A stretch of DNA of 64,000 nucleotides from Rhodospirillales bacterium (GCA_020638175.1 JACKJA010000002.1:2028716-2092715), one strand, 5' to 3'; shown: positions 53,141 to 62,635, counted from the stretch's first letter. Made by a program: numbers and translations. Notes: a model not told the origin generated them from the letters alone.

Positions 53141-53605
53141 ATGCCTTATAGCCCTGAATCAACGGATTGGAGCATCCGGTCGGCGAAGCCCGACTTTGAA
53201 GCCGCGGTCTCACCTGTTCCGCAGAAAAAGCGCGGACGGCCAAAGCCGTTTTCGATCCGCTTCACATTCGAAGAACGCGCCCGGCTGGAACAGCTGGCCG
53301 GGGGCATGCCGATCGGCGCATTCATCCGTGACCAGCTTTTTGGAGATGACGCTATTGTCGCGCGTCGCCGGACACGCAATCACCATCCCGTCAAAGACCA
53401 AAAGGTGCTGGGCCAGCTGCTCGGTGTACTTGGGCGCTCCAAGCTGGCGAATAACGTCAACCAGCTCGCCCGCGCTGCCAATTCCGGTTCACTCCCGGCA
53501 ACGCCCGAGACGGAGCGCGCTATCCATCGCGCCTGCCGGGATATCTCCTGGATGAAATCTGCCCTAGTCCGGGCGCTCGGCCTCCACGAGGAGCCTAAGC
53601 CATGA
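53141..53605 (+). CDS. MobC-like mobilization accessory protein
   Basis: A 154-residue protein from ATG 53141 (AGGAGG 7 bases upstream; the frame opens at TTG 53135). The central part, KKRGRPKPFSIRFTFEERAR, then M-P-I-G-A-F-I-R-D-Q-L-F, is a ribbon-helix-helix-like segment as in MobC proteins, followed by a conserved helical region LLGVLGRSKLANNVNQLARA. MobC helps the relaxase open DNA at oriT. Its stop overlaps the start of the relaxase gene. Confidence 0.8.
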   Translation: MPYSPESTDWSIRSAKPDFEAAVSPVPQKKRGRPKPFSIRFTFEERARLEQLAGGMPIGAFIRDQLFGDDAIVARRRTRNHHPVKDQKVLGQLLGVLGRSKLANNVNQLARAANSGSLPATPETERAIHRACRDISWMKSALVRALGLHEEPKP

Positions 53606-54927
53606 TCCTGAAAGCCAGTGAGCGCGGCGGGGCGAAGCAGCTGGCCCGGCATCTGCTGGCATCGAGAGACAACGACCATGTCGAGGTCCATGAGGTCCGC
53701 GGATTCTTGTCCGAAGAACTCACAGAAGCCCTCCACGAAGCCTACGCCGTCAGCCGGGGCACCAAATGCCGGAAATTTCTGTTCTCGCTGAGCCTCAATC
53801 CGCCAGAGGACGAATCGGTCCCGGTTGAGGTCTTTGAGAAGACCATCGCAACGATCGAGAAAAAACTCGGCCTGGAAAACCAACCCCGCGCCATCGTCTT
53901 TCATGAAAAAGAAGGGCGGCGGCATGCGCACTGCGTCTGGTCGCGCATCGACCCGCACGCCATGAAGGCGATCAACCTGCCGTTCTTCAAACGCGATCTA
54001 TATGCGATCGCCAAGGAAACCTATTTGGAGAATCGCTGGAAGCTCCCGAAAGGGTTCGTTACAGGTCTTCAAAAAGACCCGGCAACCTTCAGCCGAGAAG
54101 AATGGCAACAGGCCAAGCGGGTCAACCAAGATGCCCGGACGCTGAAGGCGCTGTTTCAGGACTGCTGGCGCGGTTCTGATTCCCGCAAGGCTTTCGAAAC
54201 CGCCCTAAAGGAACGCGGCTTCTTCCTCGCCCGCGGCGACCGGCGTGGCTATGTCGCGCTCGATTACAAGGGCGAGATTTATGCGCTCTCCCGCTGGACG
54301 GATGCAAAGCCCAAAGAGCTGAAAGCCCGGCTTGGCGATCCCAAAGTTCTGCCCTCTGTTAACCAGACCAAAGCGGCCATCGCCCGGCGCATGACCGCGG
54401 CGATAGAAGCACACATCCGCGACACTGAAAGCACGGCCCAAAAGCGCTTAGCGGAGCTTTCCTTACAGAAAGCCGACCTAGTCCAGCGCCAACACGCGCA
54501 GCGTGCGGATATTGAGCGTCAGCAGGATCGGCGCTGGCAGGACGAATCACAGCAGCGTGCGCGGCGGCACGCTCGCGGCGTCCGTGCCGCTTGGGAGTTC
54601 GTCAGTGGTAAATACTGGCGTATCCGCCGCCAAAACGAAGCCGAGGTCCTCGCCGCCGGACAGCGCGACCGGGCTGAGCGCCAGGCCCTCGTCGAAAAAC
54701 AGCGCATAGAGCGCCGCAGCTTACAAAAACGCATCGTCACCGCACGGCAGGCAGCTTTGGGAGAGCTAGGGGTGCTCCGCAGCGATATCGCTGCCTATAT
54801 CGCCATGGGCGCAGACAAAGCGCCATCAGCCAAGAAAGCCTTCAGCTCCACCGCCCGCCTACACGCTGGGAAAACAGAACAGAAATCAAGACCGCGCACG
54901 CCGCCCGGCCCGAGCTTTGAGCCCTGA
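53602..54927 (+). CDS. MobA/VirD2-family relaxase
   Basis: A 441-residue nicking enzyme for plasmid-type transfer. The three-histidine metal site is His101, His108 and His110 (FHEKEGRRHAHCVWSRID). I cannot place the catalytic Tyr with confidence; candidates are in the first 60 residues. Residues about 270-420 are highly charged helices (RQHAQRADIERQQDRR). The start overlaps the mobC stop (ATGA). It would nick oriT and lead the strand out through a helper system. Confidence 0.88.
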   Translation: MILKASERGGAKQLARHLLASRDNDHVEVHEVRGFLSEELTEALHEAYAVSRGTKCRKFLFSLSLNPPEDESVPVEVFEKTIATIEKKLGLENQPRAIVFHEKEGRRHAHCVWSRIDPHAMKAINLPFFKRDLYAIAKETYLENRWKLPKGFVTGLQKDPATFSREEWQQAKRVNQDARTLKALFQDCWRGSDSRKAFETALKERGFFLARGDRRGYVALDYKGEIYALSRWTDAKPKELKARLGDPKVLPSVNQTKAAIARRMTAAIEAHIRDTESTAQKRLAELSLQKADLVQRQHAQRADIERQQDRRWQDESQQRARRHARGVRAAWEFVSGKYWRIRRQNEAEVLAAGQRDRAERQALVEKQRIERRSLQKRIVTARQAALGELGVLRSDIAAYIAMGADKAPSAKKAFSSTARLHAGKTEQKSRPRTPPGPSFEP

Positions 54928-54953
54928 CCTTCTAATAGACCCGGAGACCGACC

Positions 54954-55664
54954 ATGAACGACGACATGACCACCTTCGACAGCGACGATTTCAATGACCC
55001 CGCATACCGGGATTGGGAACGTGAAATGTCCGAATGGAGCGAGCGCCTGGAGACACCGCTGTTCAAAGAAGCCCGCGCCGTGACCGATGCGGTTCACGAG
55101 ATGCTGGAAGAGGAAGAAAAACACTGCTTCACGGTCAATAAAAACACCAAGCTCCAGCGCGTAAGCCTATCGCTGCCAAAGCCGCTGGTTTATCTCGCTA
55201 CCTACATAGCTATTCGGGAGCGGCATAACGATCCATCAACGTCGCCGCTTTGGCAGTCTCATCTCGACGGAGATGCGGCGCACCTTACAACGCGCATTCG
55301 CAACGACAATCTCACGGCCACCTTGACCGAACACCTCTGGAACGATCTGCACTGGCTGGCGACCGGCGGTCATCATGTGCTCTATCCGGAGAAAACTGCA
55401 AAACGCGGGGTTGCCTCTTTCAAGAAACCTGACCAGCGCTATCGCATAACCATTGAGATATTGCGGCTCGCGCTATTGTCTCTCGTGTCCGAAGCCCCAG
55501 ACTACGATATTGAGAAGCCACTTCCACGCGAAGATTCCGGCAAACCAGATATCGCCACATCTCCGTGCGCCGTCGTCGCGACAGCATACGATCTCGCCGG
55601 GATACAAATCGCGATTAAAGAAGCGAGCGAATCGTCCACTATTGACGATGACATCCCATTCTGA
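54954..55664 (+). CDS. Unknown protein downstream of the relaxase
   Basis: A 236-residue acidic protein. It starts 26 bases after the relaxase with GGAG before the ATG, so it is the third gene of the mob run. An N-terminal acidic helix, a central part with K-L-Q-R-V-S-L-S-L-P-K-P, and a C-terminal acidic tail ending DDDIPF, which recalls the tails of single-stranded DNA-binding proteins. No family recognised; a transfer-linked DNA protein is possible. Confidence 0.6.
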   Translation: MNDDMTTFDSDDFNDPAYRDWEREMSEWSERLETPLFKEARAVTDAVHEMLEEEEKHCFTVNKNTKLQRVSLSLPKPLVYLATYIAIRERHNDPSTSPLWQSHLDGDAAHLTTRIRNDNLTATLTEHLWNDLHWLATGGHHVLYPEKTAKRGVASFKKPDQRYRITIEILRLALLSLVSEAPDYDIEKPLPREDSGKPDIATSPCAVVATAYDLAGIQIAIKEASESSTIDDDIPF

Positions 55665-55701
55665 CGGAATAAAGAAATCCCAGAACGGCACCACGTGCGG
55701 C

Positions 55702-56856
55702 TCACACCGACGCCGACGCCGACGCTTCAATGGGAGGAACCGTTAATCGGTCATGCAACGCGCCCTGCGCCGACTCATCTTTGCCGCAGATAACGATTTT
55801 ACGGATGTCTTCGCCAAACACGCCATAGAGCAGCGGTTGACGGCACCCTTCGAGCAAAGCGACATCGTATATTTCTTTCACCGATCCCGTAATCGTTATC
55901 GAATAGTCAACGGTCATCGTATCAATGTTAATGACATCCAAGGCGCAGCGCGCTTCTTCTTTGCGCTTTTTCAGTTCCTGATCGAGGGGCAGCCCCTGGA
56001 AGTTCTCATCGCGCGGCGCTGAGCTGCAGATGAACGCATAGTTCTTATGAAAGTGAAGCCCGCGCAGGAAACCGGGCCGCCACATGATGCGCTCGATTTC
56101 GCCTGATTTTCGATCCAGCTTGCACAAATAGCCTTTTCCGGCTTCGAGGAACCATAAATCGCCGCGGTGAATGCGCGGCGTATGCGGCATACATAGGCCG
56201 GAGGCAACGATCTCGTTCGTTCGCATATCCATGATCAGGCCACCACATTCACGGTCCCCCTTCCAGCCCAGATTCACGTTTGACTGCGAGACCATCGACA
56301 CATAGGAAAGCGTGCCGTCGTCAAGACACAGGCCATTTAGATGGCAGCGATCTTCAAACACGGTGGCGTCAATGAAAGGCGGTCGCCAGTAGGGCGCAAA
56401 GCTGCCTTTTTCATCGTGGGCAATCCGGGCTATACAGTTCCAGCCTGTGACAACGCCATACAGGAATCCATCGCTGGCCCGGACAATCTCATGCATATCG
56501 ACGCCGCCGGTGACATAAGCCGAACGCGGCAGGTACATGCGGTCCCATTGGCCGTGCCAGATTTGGTCTGGCTCAAGCCCGTTTTCCAGCTTCCAGATAT
56601 TGTGATGCGTTGAAATCCAGATATTCCGATCCTCTTCAACGTACAGGGCCATACAGCGCTCAAAATTACGCTCAGCCACGGTGGCGCTCACCTGCCCCGG
56701 TCCGACAACAATCAGCTTGCCGCCCTGATAGGTCGTCAAGGCGATGCTCATATTCTCGGTGGAAAGGAAGTTTATGAAGGGATCGTTTAGATGAAGGTCG
56801 AAGCGATTTACGATGTCTTCTTCCTTGTCCGGCGTATCGCCAACCCGTCTGATCAT
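55702..56856 (-). CDS. TIGR03032-family beta-propeller-like protein
   Basis: A 384-residue protein of the TIGR03032/DUF4915 family. Marks in order: ALTTYQGGKLIVVG, RNIWISTHHNIWKLENG, the YLPRSAYVTGGVDMHEI segment, WRPPFIDATVFEDRCHLNGL, then the P-H-T-P-R-I-H-R-G-D-L-W-F-L-E-A-G-K-G segment and GFLRGLHFHKNYAF. No signal peptide. The function of the family is unknown; it often lies near glycan or sulfotransferase genes. The start is 16 bases after the stop of the surface-protein gene, so both are one transcript. The C-terminus ends in a short Ala-Ser repeat. Confidence 0.9.
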   Translation of the reverse strand: MIRRVGDTPDKEEDIVNRFDLHLNDPFINFLSTENMSIALTTYQGGKLIVVGPGQVSATVAERNFERCMALYVEEDRNIWISTHHNIWKLENGLEPDQIWHGQWDRMYLPRSAYVTGGVDMHEIVRASDGFLYGVVTGWNCIARIAHDEKGSFAPYWRPPFIDATVFEDRCHLNGLCLDDGTLSYVSMVSQSNVNLGWKGDRECGGLIMDMRTNEIVASGLCMPHTPRIHRGDLWFLEAGKGYLCKLDRKSGEIERIMWRPGFLRGLHFHKNYAFICSSAPRDENFQGLPLDQELKKRKEEARCALDVINIDTMTVDYSITITGSVKEIYDVALLEGCRQPLLYGVFGEDIRKIVICGKDESAQGALHDRLTVPPIEASASASV

Positions 56857-56872
56857 TCCGTGGTCCTGACGT

Positions 56873-59701
56873 TTATTCCAGTTTTTGTTGTTGTTTTACA
56901 AGTTCCTCTAAAGCGAGCATGCGCGCTTCGAGAGATTCAATGTTATCTTTCTGAATCTTGATCAGATTATTTTGCTCTTCGATCGCTTCGATCATGGGAG
57001 CAATCAAACCGAGGTAGTTCAAGGACAGCATCCCGTCGTGGCCTTCATGGACAAGGGCAGGATAGATCATCCGCACATCCTGCGCGATCAGACCGTATTC
57101 CAGCGCCTGTTTCGGGTCGTCCTTCATGCGGAAAGACACCCCATTCAGGGCGAGGATTTTATCCAGCTGCCCGTCGGGTAATTCATCGATATCGGATTTC
57201 AATCGCCTGTCGGACACATCGACAATCACGCCCGTGAATTCGATATCGCCCACAACATCAAGTGCTGCATCAGGGTTAGGTTCACCGATCCCGACATTGC
57301 CACCATAAATGATAAAAGAATCATCGGCTGTGATGTTGACACCGCTATTGGCATCGGCCGTGTTGCCGTCAAAGAAAAACACGACGGTGCGGTCGCCGGT
57401 GATTTTTGGGAGAGGCGTGTGCCACGCTGTCTGCAGGCCAAAGGCCATAGAGCCATCACCCGCACCGTCACCAGTCGTTCCGGAGCCAGCCACTACCCAA
57501 CTCCCCATCGCGACGCTGGTCTCGCCACTGGTTGTGTTGTTATACCCCATGGCCACGCTGGAATAACCGTTGGCCGTATTGGAAAATCCCGCCGCAATAC
57601 TGCCGAGTTCATTGGCTTGATTATAAACCCCTAACGCCACAGCGCCCGTGTTGTCAGCGGTATTGTTGATCCCCATCGCGACACTGCTGTTACCAGAGGC
57701 GATGTTACTAAACCCCATCGCGACACTGCTATAGTCACCACTGGCCGTGTTGCCATACCCCATCGCGACACTGCTATAGTCACCACTGGCCGTGTTGCCA
57801 TACCCCATCGCGACACTTAGAGCACCACTGGCCCCGTTGCCATATCCCATCGCGACGCTCTCAGAACCACTGGACGTGTTGCCATGTCCCATCGCGACGC
57901 TAGTGTAACCACTGGCTGTGCTGCCATACCCCATCGCCACGCTGGCATAGCCACTGGCCGTGTTCTCCCCCCCCATCGCGACACTTTGGCTGCTGCTGGC
58001 CGTATTGTTATATCCCATCGCAACACTGCTGTTGCCAGAGGCTTGTACATTCGTCCCCCACGCGAAACTGTTATCTTGGATATTGGCGTCCTGCCAGGCT
58101 GTACTCCCCCCGATTATTAAACCACCCCGGAACGCCTGTTTATCTGGATAAAAGAACATACGCGCGCCGTTGTCATCCAGCGCAGCGGGCAATGCTTGTC
58201 CATTTTTTACTATGTGAACGTCTTCATAGGAAATATGCGTCGTATTATCGGTCCACAGGCCGCTACCGCCGCCAAAATCGGTATATGCCGAACAATCGTG
58301 AGAGAACTGGAGCTTGTCGGTGGCATCATCGAACTTGATGCATCCAGCCTGGTTGCCGACACCGCCGTCGAGGCGGATTTCTCCGGCACCTAAGTGAAGG
58401 GCGCTGGCGGGCGTTGCCGTCAAGCCTATCCCCAGCTTTCCACCATAGAGGATCAACGAATCGTCGGCTGTGATGTTGACACCGCTATTGGCGTTGAGCA
58501 CATCACCATCGAAAAAGAGCGCCATTGTCCGGTCACCGGTTATTTTCGGTTTCGTCGCATGCCACCTTGTCTGAAGACCAAACGCCATAGAGCTATCACC
58601 AGCGCCATCAAGAGCGGTCCCAGAGCCCGAGGCGACGTATCTCCCCATCGCGACGCTGGTCTCGCCGCTGGCCGTGTTGCTACGCCCCATCGCGACGCTT
58701 TCGCCACCGCTGGTCGTGTTGTATTTCCCCATGGCGACGCCGGCATAGCCGCTGGCCGTGTTGTAATACCCCATCGCAATGCTGAAATCACCGCTGGCCG
58801 TGTTGTCATTCCCCATCGCAACGCTGGCCACGCCGCTAGCCATATTGCTATACCCCATCGCGACGCTGTCATAGACGTTGGCCGTGCTGTTACGCCCCAT
58901 CGCGACGCTGGCCAAGCCGCTGGCTGTGTTGCCATACCCCATCGCGACGCCATAGTAGCCACTGGCTGTGTTGCTATTCCCCATCGCGACGCTGAAATCA
59001 CCACTGGCCGTATTGAATCCGCCCATCGCGACGCTAACGAAACCGGTGGCCGTGCTGACCTTCCCCATCGCGACGCTTTCGTCGCCGCTGGCTTGTACAT
59101 TCTCTCCCCACGCGAAACTATGAGAACCGATATTCGCATTCTGCCAAGCCGTACTCCCCCCAGCAATCCTGCCGCCGCGGAAAGCGCCCATATCCGGATA
59201 AAAGAACATGCGCTTGCCATCGTCATCCATCGTCGCAGGCAGGGCTTGCCCGCTCTTGATGATGTGCGCGCTTTGGTAGGAGATATGCGTCGTATTATCG
59301 GTCCACAGGCCGCTGCCCCCGCCAACGGTACTGCTAATTATGGTCCCATCAGACTTCTTTCCTTTGAGTTCAAACTCGTCATTGACCTCATCGAGCCACA
59401 GCGACCATTGGCTATTGGAAAACAGGACATCCCCCGGCGCGGCAGCGGGGCTACTCAGGATCACGCTGTTGCTGGGATTGTCGTAACGAAGAAAACCGAT
59501 CCAGTTCGAGCCGTTGCAGAACATAAAATTCTGACCGTCGATCGTCGGCCCCGGATCGTCGTCGGCAGCCCGCACAAAATACCCGGCCTCACCAGCCAGA
59601 CAGGCATCGCCGGGACCAACTTCCTGTGCAAACGCCGTCAGGCTTGTAGAGCACATCAAAGCGAGAAACGGTAAAGCTCCTGATTTACGAATGCGGGACA
59701 A
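56873..59701 (-). CDS. Surface protein with YadA-type head repeats and S74 chaperone domain
   Basis: A 942-residue secreted protein. TTG start (GAGG about 11 bases upstream); signal peptide ends LTAFAQ. After an N-terminal domain it has two long runs of 14-residue YadA/Hia head repeats (S-V-A-M-G-x-x-N-T-A-S-G type; about 200-360 and 540-720), which fold as a trimeric beta-helix. The two halves are a tandem duplication: each begins SGLWTDNTTHISY and carries GGSTAWQ and SFAWG. The C-terminus (about 830-925) is an S74 intramolecular chaperone domain with the cleavage Ser in VSDRRLKSDI, then a coiled coil. S74 domains trimerise phage tail spikes and some adhesins, then cut themselves off. No YadA membrane anchor is seen, so surface attachment is unclear. 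Confidence 0.87.
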   Translation of the reverse strand: MSRIRKSGALPFLALMCSTSLTAFAQEVGPGDACLAGEAGYFVRAADDDPGPTIDGQNFMFCNGSNWIGFLRYDNPSNSVILSSPAAAPGDVLFSNSQWSLWLDEVNDEFELKGKKSDGTIISSTVGGGSGLWTDNTTHISYQSAHIIKSGQALPATMDDDGKRMFFYPDMGAFRGGRIAGGSTAWQNANIGSHSFAWGENVQASGDESVAMGKVSTATGFVSVAMGGFNTASGDFSVAMGNSNTASGYYGVAMGYGNTASGLASVAMGRNSTANVYDSVAMGYSNMASGVASVAMGNDNTASGDFSIAMGYYNTASGYAGVAMGKYNTTSGGESVAMGRSNTASGETSVAMGRYVASGSGTALDGAGDSSMAFGLQTRWHATKPKITGDRTMALFFDGDVLNANSGVNITADDSLILYGGKLGIGLTATPASALHLGAGEIRLDGGVGNQAGCIKFDDATDKLQFSHDCSAYTDFGGGSGLWTDNTTHISYEDVHIVKNGQALPAALDDNGARMFFYPDKQAFRGGLIIGGSTAWQDANIQDNSFAWGTNVQASGNSSVAMGYNNTASSSQSVAMGGENTASGYASVAMGYGSTASGYTSVAMGHGNTSSGSESVAMGYGNGASGALSVAMGYGNTASGDYSSVAMGYGNTASGDYSSVAMGFSNIASGNSSVAMGINNTADNTGAVALGVYNQANELGSIAAGFSNTANGYSSVAMGYNNTTSGETSVAMGSWVVAGSGTTGDGAGDGSMAFGLQTAWHTPLPKITGDRTVVFFFDGNTADANSGVNITADDSFIIYGGNVGIGEPNPDAALDVVGDIEFTGVIVDVSDRRLKSDIDELPDGQLDKILALNGVSFRMKDDPKQALEYGLIAQDVRMIYPALVHEGHDGMLSLNYLGLIAPMIEAIEEQNNLIKIQKDNIESLEARMLALEELVKQQQKLE

Positions 59702-59815
59702 TTTTTTTCAACCTCTACCTAGTACGACTCTCTCTAAAGAAACTATTTCTGTAAAAATACGAAACACACAGTCAATAATGCCCCAAACGATAGAACTCAC
59801 GTTTTTACTGCTATC

Positions 59816-60157
59816 TTAACTATTGTTCTTTTTCCGACGCGCTTCGCGCTTCGCCCTCATCTGTTGCCGATACGCTTTGCCCTTCTCTCTCACAGAGGTC
59901 AAACACGCCTCCATATCCTGATTATTTTTCATACAGTTTTCGCGCGCTTTGCGCATTTCTTCTCTGTGCGCTTTTGCTTCCTTTTGCATAGCCTGCATTT
60001 CCTGCTTGAGCTTTCCCATTGCGGCCCCGCGATTTTCGACGCGCTCGGTTTTCGCAGACTGTTTTTGGCTCTTTGCTTCGGACTTCTGCGCCTGCGCGCT
60101 CACGGAGAACCCGCTCAAAGCGAGACTTACAATTATTAATGTGAGAAGTCTTTTCAT
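59816..60157 (-). CDS. Small secreted basic coiled-coil protein
   Basis: A 113-residue protein with signal peptide (cleavage after VSAQA, residue 23). The mature part is nearly all charged helix (KLKQEMQAMQKEAKAHREEM) with one pair of cysteines 13 residues apart (ENC...EAC), ending in a Lys/Arg tail. Periplasmic, function unknown. Upstream of the adhesin gene on the same strand with about 115 bases between. Confidence 0.65.
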   Translation of the reverse strand: MKRLLTLIIVSLALSGFSVSAQAQKSEAKSQKQSAKTERVENRGAAMGKLKQEMQAMQKEAKAHREEMRKARENCMKNNQDMEACLTSVREKGKAYRQQMRAKREARRKKNNS

Positions 60158-60494
60158 ATCCTATTTCCCTATTTCAGATACCGCGCTCCTGTGAGTCTTT
60201 TCGTCAACTTGACCCATTGGTCAAATTTACAAACGCAGAGATATAATCCGTATCTATTTATTTTTAACAACAAAAGATCAAGAAGTCTTTAACGAATTAG
60301 ATTTTTCCCAAGCTTTTTTTGAGGCTCTCAAGCAGCACTGCCCGATAAACCTGGGATCAACGATTCGTCTTTGCGGACGATTCGCCTCCATTCTCGATGC
60401 CAAAGGGCGCGGAAAGCACGGTGCTTTAAGATGCCGTCATGGCCTTTGGCGAGCAGCATCAAGGCTCAGCGGCAGATACCGCTGAGCGAATGGA
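60158..60494. other. Intergenic region with hairpin after ardA
   Basis: About 340 bases. A perfect 9-pair hairpin (60464-60472 with 60479-60487) lies 8 bases beyond the ardA stop and may end or stabilise the ardA transcript; there is no T-run. The rest must hold the promoter of the 60157 gene; AT-rich at 60230-60310. No gene seen. Confidence 0.4.
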
Positions 60495-60980
60495 TTAGAA
60501 GTCCTGCGCATTGACCACCAAGAGGTGGTAGCGGAGCGCGGTGATTTCACCGTTGAGCTCCATATCACGGGCGATGGCATCGTAGTCGATGTAGTAGCGC
60601 AGGTTCTCCGGGATTTCGGTGGTCTCTTCGATCATCTCGGCGGCGTAATCTGCCGCGCTGCCCTCGTAGAGGATCACGTCTTCGTAAGCGCCCAGCGCAT
60701 CTTCCAGGCTATAGCCGCAATCTAAGAGAAACCCAATCTGATCGGCGGCGATCTCGTCAAGGTCGTCGAGCTCTTCGAACCAGAGATGCACCTGTCCCTG
60801 CCCGATGGAAGCGTCTTTGGCCAGCCGGGCCAGGTGATCGTCGCCGGCGATGAACTGGATTTCGACTTCTTCGCATCCTTGTTTTTCGAGTTTGTCCATA
60901 CCGGTTTCGTACTGATCTAGGCTGTCGAAGTAAAAGCCGGTGTGATCGAGGGAATAGGGCTGCGCGTAGAAGGTGGTCAT
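60495..60980 (-). CDS. ardA: ArdA anti-restriction protein
   Basis: A 161-residue very acidic protein that mimics B-form DNA and blocks type I restriction enzymes, protecting DNA entering a new host. Family marks: FAQPYSLD-like start (FYAQPYSLDHTGFYF), EVEIQFIAGDD, W-F-E-E-L-D-D-L-D, and the ArdA anti-restriction segment with A-Y-E-D-V-I-L-Y-E-G-S-A. AGGAGA precedes the ATG. Common cargo of mobilizable and conjugative elements. Confidence 0.93.
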   Translation of the reverse strand: MTTFYAQPYSLDHTGFYFDSLDQYETGMDKLEKQGCEEVEIQFIAGDDHLARLAKDASIGQGQVHLWFEELDDLDEIAADQIGFLLDCGYSLEDALGAYEDVILYEGSAADYAAEMIEETTEIPENLRYYIDYDAIARDMELNGEITALRYHLLVVNAQDF

Positions 60981-61729
60981 GGTGTTTGTCTCCTGCTCTT
61001 AATGTGAAATCGTGGGATCACAGGAAGGCGTGGGGACGAGGCGGACCGGAATAGCCCGGACGCCATCGATGGTGCGGCCCGCAGGGAATCCGAGGACACG
61101 GTTGATGGCGGGAGCCGTAAGGGTAAGGCTTGCAGGAACGCCGCCCGCGCCCAGGGTTGCCACAGTTGATTTCAAAAGAGCGCAAGGGAGACATGCTGAC
61201 CGCCGCTGCCGCCCTGCTCCCCACAACGCCTGCATGACGGCCAGCCGAACGAGAACCCAGCAAACCGCGGCACACGAAAAGACAGCGAAGACACAAAGAA
61301 CCCCGCCATTATCCAAGGGCGGCGATCTGACCCGCGGCCAGCAAACATATCAAGGGACGTAAAAGCAGCTCGCTGACAGCGGATGAAGGATGAGCGCCCC
61401 TGGCCCGCCTTTCGTTACGAGGCCAAAGGGCTACCGGGATTCCGCTGTCGCCTCCTAACGCGATGCTTGTAGCGATCGGACACGAGCGCAGGCTGCCCGC
61501 AAATTCCGAGGGGGAAGGCATCGCAACACATCACGACATCACACAAATGCGGCGAACGCTGCCACAAGCGTAACCACCACTCATGCCATGAACCTCCGCC
61601 TTGGCGTTCCCCCAAGCCTGTTTTGCAGTGAGCCAACCACCGCAAGCCTTTCATCAGGCCATGATGATCGTGCGGGGGGCCAGAAAGGCTCCGGTGGTCG
61701 GGGCCTTCACGAACAAACAGGAGGAACCC
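60981..61729. other. GC-rich intergenic region without a convincing gene
   Basis: About 750 bases between divergent genes. Several overlapping frames on both strands (for example 61012-61362) are Arg- and Pro-rich and lack ribosome-binding sites. The region holds the ardA promoter and that of the 61730 gene; otherwise I see nothing firm. Confidence 0.4.
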
Positions 61730-61915
61730 ATGACAAAGCTCTTAACGCATTTCGAGCTGGCGTCTCGCAGCGAGCGTGACCTTCGCGCTCTGTTACGTGA
61801 TCTGTTCAACGCCCTCGCCCGCTCGGATGCAGACAGCAGCGAGCGCCGCAATACCCTCGCTTCGCTGGACAATGTCCGCCGCGAGATCAGCGCCCGGCAG
61901 AACCTGAGGCTCTAA
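61730..61915 (+). CDS. Small helical unknown protein
   Basis: A 61-residue protein, all helix by pattern (SRSERDLRALLRDLFNALAR then SSERRNTLASLDNVRREI), with AGGAGG 5 bases before the ATG. A longer frame from 61601 is less likely because of that site. I know similar very short charged proteins from mobile elements but no function. Confidence 0.6.
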   Translation: MTKLLTHFELASRSERDLRALLRDLFNALARSDADSSERRNTLASLDNVRREISARQNLRL

Positions 61916-62059
61916 TCAATCTGACGGCAGCGGGCCAACCACGCCGCTCGCTGCCGCATCCACATCCTCACCGTACAACAAGCAGGCGGGACGCAAGGGG
62001 CGGCACGGCGCACCGACACAGGTGTAAATGCCATTGTCATCACCGATTATCACGTACTC

Positions 62060-62167
62060 ATGATTAACGAGCGCCTTCTTAATCACCTTATTGTGCTTTT
62101 TTACTTGCCTTTATTTCACTTATATGTGATATTTTATATTGTCCTTAATCACGTAGAGGTGATTGTC
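62060..62167 (+). promoter_or_regulatory. Promoter/operator region of the mobile mystery pair
   Basis: An AT-rich stretch in a GC-rich setting with repeated TAATCAC / GTGATT boxes, including AATCAC and GTGATT as an inverted pair just before the start at 62168. Likely the site where the HTH protein represses its own operon. Confidence 0.5.
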
Positions 62168-62635
62168 ATGCGTTCCCAGGACCGCGCCACAGCCCGCCGC
62201 CAGATCGACAAGCGCCTTAGCCAGCTGCCCGGCGCGGACGCGTTTGTACGCCCGCCGCGTGGCTGGATCAAGGCGATCCGCGACGCCCTCGGCATGACCA
62301 CGAAACAGCTGGCCAAGCGGCTCGGCGTCGTACAGTCACGCGTCGTTGCCATCGAAAAGGCAGAAACCTCTGGGTCCATCACACTGGACTCGCTGGAACG
62401 TGCCGCCCAGGCGCTCGATTGCCGCCTGGTTTACATGCTGGTGCCTCGCAGACCGCTTGAGACACTTGTCGAAGAGCGCGCAGAAGTGCTCGCCAAGACG
62501 CGGTTGGCGGCAACCGGTCACAGCATGAAGCTCGAAGCCCAGGGCGTCGATGCACAAGATGAACGCGCGCAGCTAAAGGTGCTGACCGACAAGATCATCG
62601 CCCAAGGCGGCTCGGCGATTTGGGAGGATGAATGA
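62168..62635 (+). CDS. Mobile mystery protein A (HTH antitoxin-like)
   Basis: A 155-residue protein from ATG 62168 (GAGGTG upstream); the frame opens at 62060 but that part is the AT-rich operator. Residues about 36-85 form an XRE helix-turn-helix (ALGMTTKQLAKRLGVVQSRV then IEKAETSGSITL). The N-terminal R-P-P-R-G-W-I-K-A-I-R and the overall layout match TIGR02612, always found with a Fic partner in mobile elements. It overlaps the Fic gene (ATGA). Probably represses the pair and neutralises its partner. Confidence 0.9.
   Translation: MRSQDRATARRQIDKRLSQLPGADAFVRPPRGWIKAIRDALGMTTKQLAKRLGVVQSRVVAIEKAETSGSITLDSLERAAQALDCRLVYMLVPRRPLETLVEERAEVLAKTRLAATGHSMKLEAQGVDAQDERAQLKVLTDKIIAQGGSAIWEDE

Noticed and set aside
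57631..58050. Arg/Trp-rich frames with repeats on the minus strand
   Set aside because: Other-frame shadows of the same repeats.
57500..59100. CRISPR-like array
   Set aside because: Regular repeats of about 42 bases are codons of the YadA head repeats within one open reading frame; no spacers of unique sequence and no cas genes.
58394..59674. 426-codon plus-strand frame with repeated H-R-D-A-x units
   Set aside because: It is the antisense of the head repeats of the surface protein; the regular repeat keeps the opposite frame open. No ribosome-binding site and no sensible domain.
61012..61362. 116-codon frame between ardA and the next gene
   Set aside because: Arg-rich, no ribosome-binding site, and opposite frames of similar length exist.
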